A stretch of 64,000 nt of DNA from Acidimicrobiia bacterium (lineage in GTDB: Bacteria; Actinomycetota; Acidimicrobiia; Acidimicrobiales; CAIXPF01). The notes beneath the pieces are model-generated. The model did not search any database and had not been told where the DNA came from. It saw only the letters and a program-made list of their open reading frames with translations. Within the stretch, counting starts at the first letter, position 1. Each line of letters begins with the position of its first letter. Made by a program: the position numbers and the translations under genes. Of the stretch, positions 61,371 to 64,000 are shown piece by piece. The stretch spans positions 393,616-457,615 of the forward strand of contig CANJRG010000001.1 in assembly GCA_947476745.1 (NCBI GenBank). Reading direction: 5' to 3'.

Positions 61371-64000
61371 GTGGCGCCGGACGATCCGCTCTCGCTGTTC
61401 GCCGCCCCGGTGGCGGCCTGGTTCGAGTCGAGTTTCCGCGCCCCGACCGCCGCCCAGGCCCAGGGTTGGCCGGCCATCGCCGCCGGCCAGAACACGCTGA
61501 TCCTGGCACCGACCGGGTCGGGCAAGACCCTCACCGCCTTCCTGTGGGGCCTCGACCGGCTCATGACCACCGCACCGCCCGACCCGGCGGCCCGCACCCG
61601 GCTGGTCTACGTGTCGCCGCTGCGGGCCCTCGCCGTCGACGTCGACCGGAACCTGCGGGCCCCGCTGGCCGGAATTGCCCTCGCCGCCGAGCGGCTCGGC
61701 GTTGCGGTGCACCTGCCCACCGTGGGCGTCCGCACCGGCGACACCCCCGCCGACGTGCGACGGGCTCTGGTCAGACGCCCGCCCGACATCCTCATCACCA
61801 CCCCCGAATCGCTGTACCTGATGCTCACCTCCCAGGCCCGCAGCACGCTGGTCAACGTCGAGGCGGTGATCATCGACGAGATTCACGCCCTCGCCGCCAC
61901 CAAGCGAGGCGCGCACCTGACGCTGACGTTGGAACGGCTCGGGCAGCTCCCGTCGCGCCCACCCCAGCGCATCGGGCTGTCGGCCACCCAGCGCCCGTTG
62001 GAGGAGATCGCCCGGTTCCTCGGCGGCTTCGAACCCGGCCCCGGCTTCGAACCCGGCCCCGGGTCACACCGCGAGCCCGGCCCGCTGCGGCAACGGCCGG
62101 TCCGGGTCGTGGACGCCGGCGTGCGCAAGCCGCTCGAGCTCGAGGTGGTGGTCCCCGTCGAGGACCTCTCGGCCCTCGGTGAGGTGCTCGACGAACCGGT
62201 CCCCGGCCCACTCGCCGCCGGGCCGGTACGCCGTTCGATCTGGCCTGCGGTCCACCCCCGGTTACTGGAGCTGATCAAGGCCCACCGCTCCACCATCATC
62301 TTCGTCAACTCCCGTCGCCTCGCCGAACGGCTGGCGTCGCGTCTCAACGAACTGGACGCCGAACAGACCGCCCTCGCAGCAGGATCGGACCCGTCACCAG
62401 GCGGCGCCGGCGCGCTCGGCGCCGCGAACGCCGACGGGTTCGCGCCGTCCGTCGGGCCAGCCGAGCCGGGTCAGCCGGGCCAGGAGCTGGTCAAGGCCCA
62501 CCATGGCTCCCTGGCCCGCGAACGCCGATTGCTCATCGAGGACGAGCTCAAAACGGGCCGGCTACGGGCACTGGTCGCCACCAGCTCGCTGGAGCTCGGC
62601 ATCGACATGGGCGCGGTCGACCTCGTCATCCAGGTCGAGTCGCCCGGGTCGGTGGCCAGCGGGCTGCAACGCATCGGCCGGGCCGGCCACCAGGTCGGCG
62701 AACCGAGCCGGGGCAAGGTCTTCCCCAAGCACCGGGCCGACCTGCTGGAGGTCGCGGTGGTGACCCGGCGCATGCACGACGGCCTCATCGAATCGACCCG
62801 CTATCCCCGCAACCCGCTCGACGTGCTGTGCCAGCAGATCGTGGCGATGGTGGCCACCGGTGACGAGCTGTCGGTGGACGCGCTGGCCCGCACCGTGCGA
62901 TCCGCCGCCAACTTCGCCGAGCTGTCCGACGAGCAGCTGACCAACGTCTTGGACCTGCTCTCGGGCCGCTATCCCTCCGAGGAGTTCACCGAGCTGCGGC
63001 CCCGGATCGTGTGGGACCGCCTCGCCGGGACGGTGAAGGCCCGGCCGGGAGCCCAACGCCTGGCGGTCACCAACCCCGGCACCATCCCCGACCGTGGCCT
63101 CTACGGCGTCTTCCTGCCCGACGGCAGCCGGGTCGGCGAGCTCGACGAGGAGATGGTCTACGAGTCCCGACCCGGTGAGACGTTCCTGCTCGGCGCGTCC
63201 TGCTGGCGTATCGAGGACATCACCTTCGACCGGGTGGTCGTCACCCCGGCGCCCGGCCGGCCGGGCAAGATGCCGTTCTGGCGCGGGGACGGGCCGGGCC
63301 GGCCGCTCGAACTCGGCCTGGCCATCGGGGCCTTCACCCGCGAGCTGCGCGACCTCGGCGGCGACGAAGCCCTGCGACGGCTCCGCGAGGACCACTTCCT
63401 CGACCCGTGGGCCGCGGGCAACCTCGTGCAGTACCTCGCCGAGCAGGCCGAGGCCACCGGCGTGGTCCCCGACGACCGGACCGTGGTGATCGAACGGTTC
63501 CGCGACGAGATCGGCGATTGGCGGGTGTGCATCCTCTGCCCCTTCGGCGCACCGGTCCTCGCCCCATGGGGTATGGCCCTGCGCCTCCGCCTCGCCGCGC
63601 ACTGGGGCCACGACCCCGAGATGATCTGGTCCGACGACGGCATCGTCATCCGCCTGCCCGAAGCGGTGGAGGACTTCCCCGAGGACCTGCTGCGCATCGA
63701 GCCCGAGGAGATCGACGACGCCGTCATCGCAGCTCTGCCCGGCACCGCCATGTTCGCCGCCCGATTCCGCGAAGCGGCCGGCCGGGCGCTGCTCCTGCCG
63801 CGTCGGCGGCCGGACCGCCGCACGCCGCTGTGGCAGCAACGCCAGCGCGCCGCCGATCTGCTCACCGTCGCCGCCCGCTACCCCACCTTCCCGCTGCTGC
63901 TGGAGACCACGCGGGAGTGCCTCAACGACGTGTTCGACCTGCCCGCACTGCGCCAGGTGCTCGCCGACCTCCGTTCCAGACGGATCCGCATCGTCAGCGT
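61371..64000 (+). CDS. lhr: Lhr-like superfamily 2 DNA helicase (3' end outside window)
   Basis: At least 876 codons, running off the window. Motif I is APTGSGKT (in LILAPTGSGKTLTAFLWG), motif II IIDEIHALAATKRG, motif III LSATQRP, and motifs V-VI TSSLELGIDMGAVD and QRIGRAGHQVGEPS. After the two RecA lobes begins the winged-helix/Lhr core expected for the long type. A short 18-bp tandem duplication (62026-62061) inserts GFEPGP twice in the RecA1-RecA2 linker. Lhr acts in DNA repair. TAGGTT lies 7 nt before the GTG at 61371. Confidence 0.9.
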   Translation, partial: MAPDDPLSLFAAPVAAWFESSFRAPTAAQAQGWPAIAAGQNTLILAPTGSGKTLTAFLWGLDRLMTTAPPDPAARTRLVYVSPLRALAVDVDRNLRAPLAGIALAAERLGVAVHLPTVGVRTGDTPADVRRALVRRPPDILITTPESLYLMLTSQARSTLVNVEAVIIDEIHALAATKRGAHLTLTLERLGQLPSRPPQRIGLSATQRPLEEIARFLGGFEPGPGFEPGPGSHREPGPLRQRPVRVVDAGVRKPLELEVVVPVEDLSALGEVLDEPVPGPLAAGPVRRSIWPAVHPRLLELIKAHRSTIIFVNSRRLAERLASRLNELDAEQTALAAGSDPSPGGAGALGAANADGFAPSVGPAEPGQPGQELVKAHHGSLARERRLLIEDELKTGRLRALVATSSLELGIDMGAVDLVIQVESPGSVASGLQRIGRAGHQVGEPSRGKVFPKHRADLLEVAVVTRRMHDGLIESTRYPRNPLDVLCQQIVAMVATGDELSVDALARTVRSAANFAELSDEQLTNVLDLLSGRYPSEEFTELRPRIVWDRLAGTVKARPGAQRLAVTNPGTIPDRGLYGVFLPDGSRVGELDEEMVYESRPGETFLLGASCWRIEDITFDRVVVTPAPGRPGKMPFWRGDGPGRPLELGLAIGAFTRELRDLGGDEALRRLREDHFLDPWAAGNLVQYLAEQAEATGVVPDDRTVVIERFRDEIGDWRVCILCPFGAPVLAPWGMALRLRLAAHWGHDPEMIWSDDGIVIRLPEAVEDFPEDLLRIEPEEIDDAVIAALPGTAMFAARFREAAGRALLLPRRRPDRRTPLWQQRQRAADLLTVAARYPTFPLLLETTRECLNDVFDLPALRQVLADLRSRRIRIVS

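Overview
This window is chromosomal DNA from a high-GC actinobacterium. The supporting signs are strong GC3 bias, many leaderless start sites (TANNNT about 6-8 nt before ATG or GTG), a SigK/RskA-type sigma/anti-sigma pair next to a fasciclin lipoprotein, a DesA-type acyl-ACP desaturase, an F420/PPOX-type flavoprotein, a Nei2-like glycosylase beginning PEGDT, and Zn-ribbon/cyclase/AAA/TPR regulators. A deep-branching lineage such as Acidimicrobiia is my inference; nothing here proves it. I see no prophage, IS element, CRISPR array, tRNA or rRNA. The region is mostly housekeeping genes, so the interest lies in regulation and repeats.

Layout. 1-13.5 kb: end of a gamma-glutamyltransferase, META-domain lipoprotein, hydroxyacid dehydrogenase divergent from an SDR, enoyl-CoA hydratase, Sua5-type tRNA modification enzyme and NUDIX protein divergent across a 27-copy CCCNN pentamer array, recombinase-like fragment, GNAT proteins, four-S1-domain protein, flavoprotein, NlpC/P60 hydrolase, lipoprotein. 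13.5-21 kb: NUDIX; sigK-rskA-fasciclin cluster with two matching promoters; ileS; msrA; tag; HpcH-type aldolase. 21-31 kb: RluA-type pseudouridine synthase with an internal minisatellite, DsbB-TlpA pair, NUDIX, cobU-cobS, a 45-residue zinc-ribbon protein with its own promoter and terminator, a decayed D-erythronate-dehydrogenase-like pseudogene, acyl-CoA dehydrogenase. 31-42.7 kb: PepF peptidase, enoyl-CoA hydratase, desaturase, stand-alone Clp N-domain protein, TPR protein, lipoprotein, hexapeptide acyltransferase, an intergenic stretch with a probable small RNA, class III aminotransferase, methyltransferase, LysM lipoprotein and Ppx/GppA protein. 42.7-56.8 kb: APH-type kinase, CAP lipoprotein, MacB-like ABC pair, lhgO, MMPL transporter, adenylate cyclase/AAA/TPR regulator, PPOX protein. 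56.8-64 kb: FMN riboswitch with ribBA-ribH, Nei-type glycosylase, threonine dehydratase-GNAT pair, and the start of an Lhr helicase that runs off the window.

Genes that work together: sigK, rskA and the fasciclin lipoprotein (an autoregulated surface-protein regulon); ribBA and ribH under FMN control, with the RibA half of RibBA apparently degenerate; cobU and cobS (nucleotide-loop assembly of cobalamin); dsbB and the TlpA-like protein (disulfide chemistry outside the membrane); the LysM lipoprotein translationally coupled to ppx/gppA; and the ABC ATPase with its FtsX-type permease.
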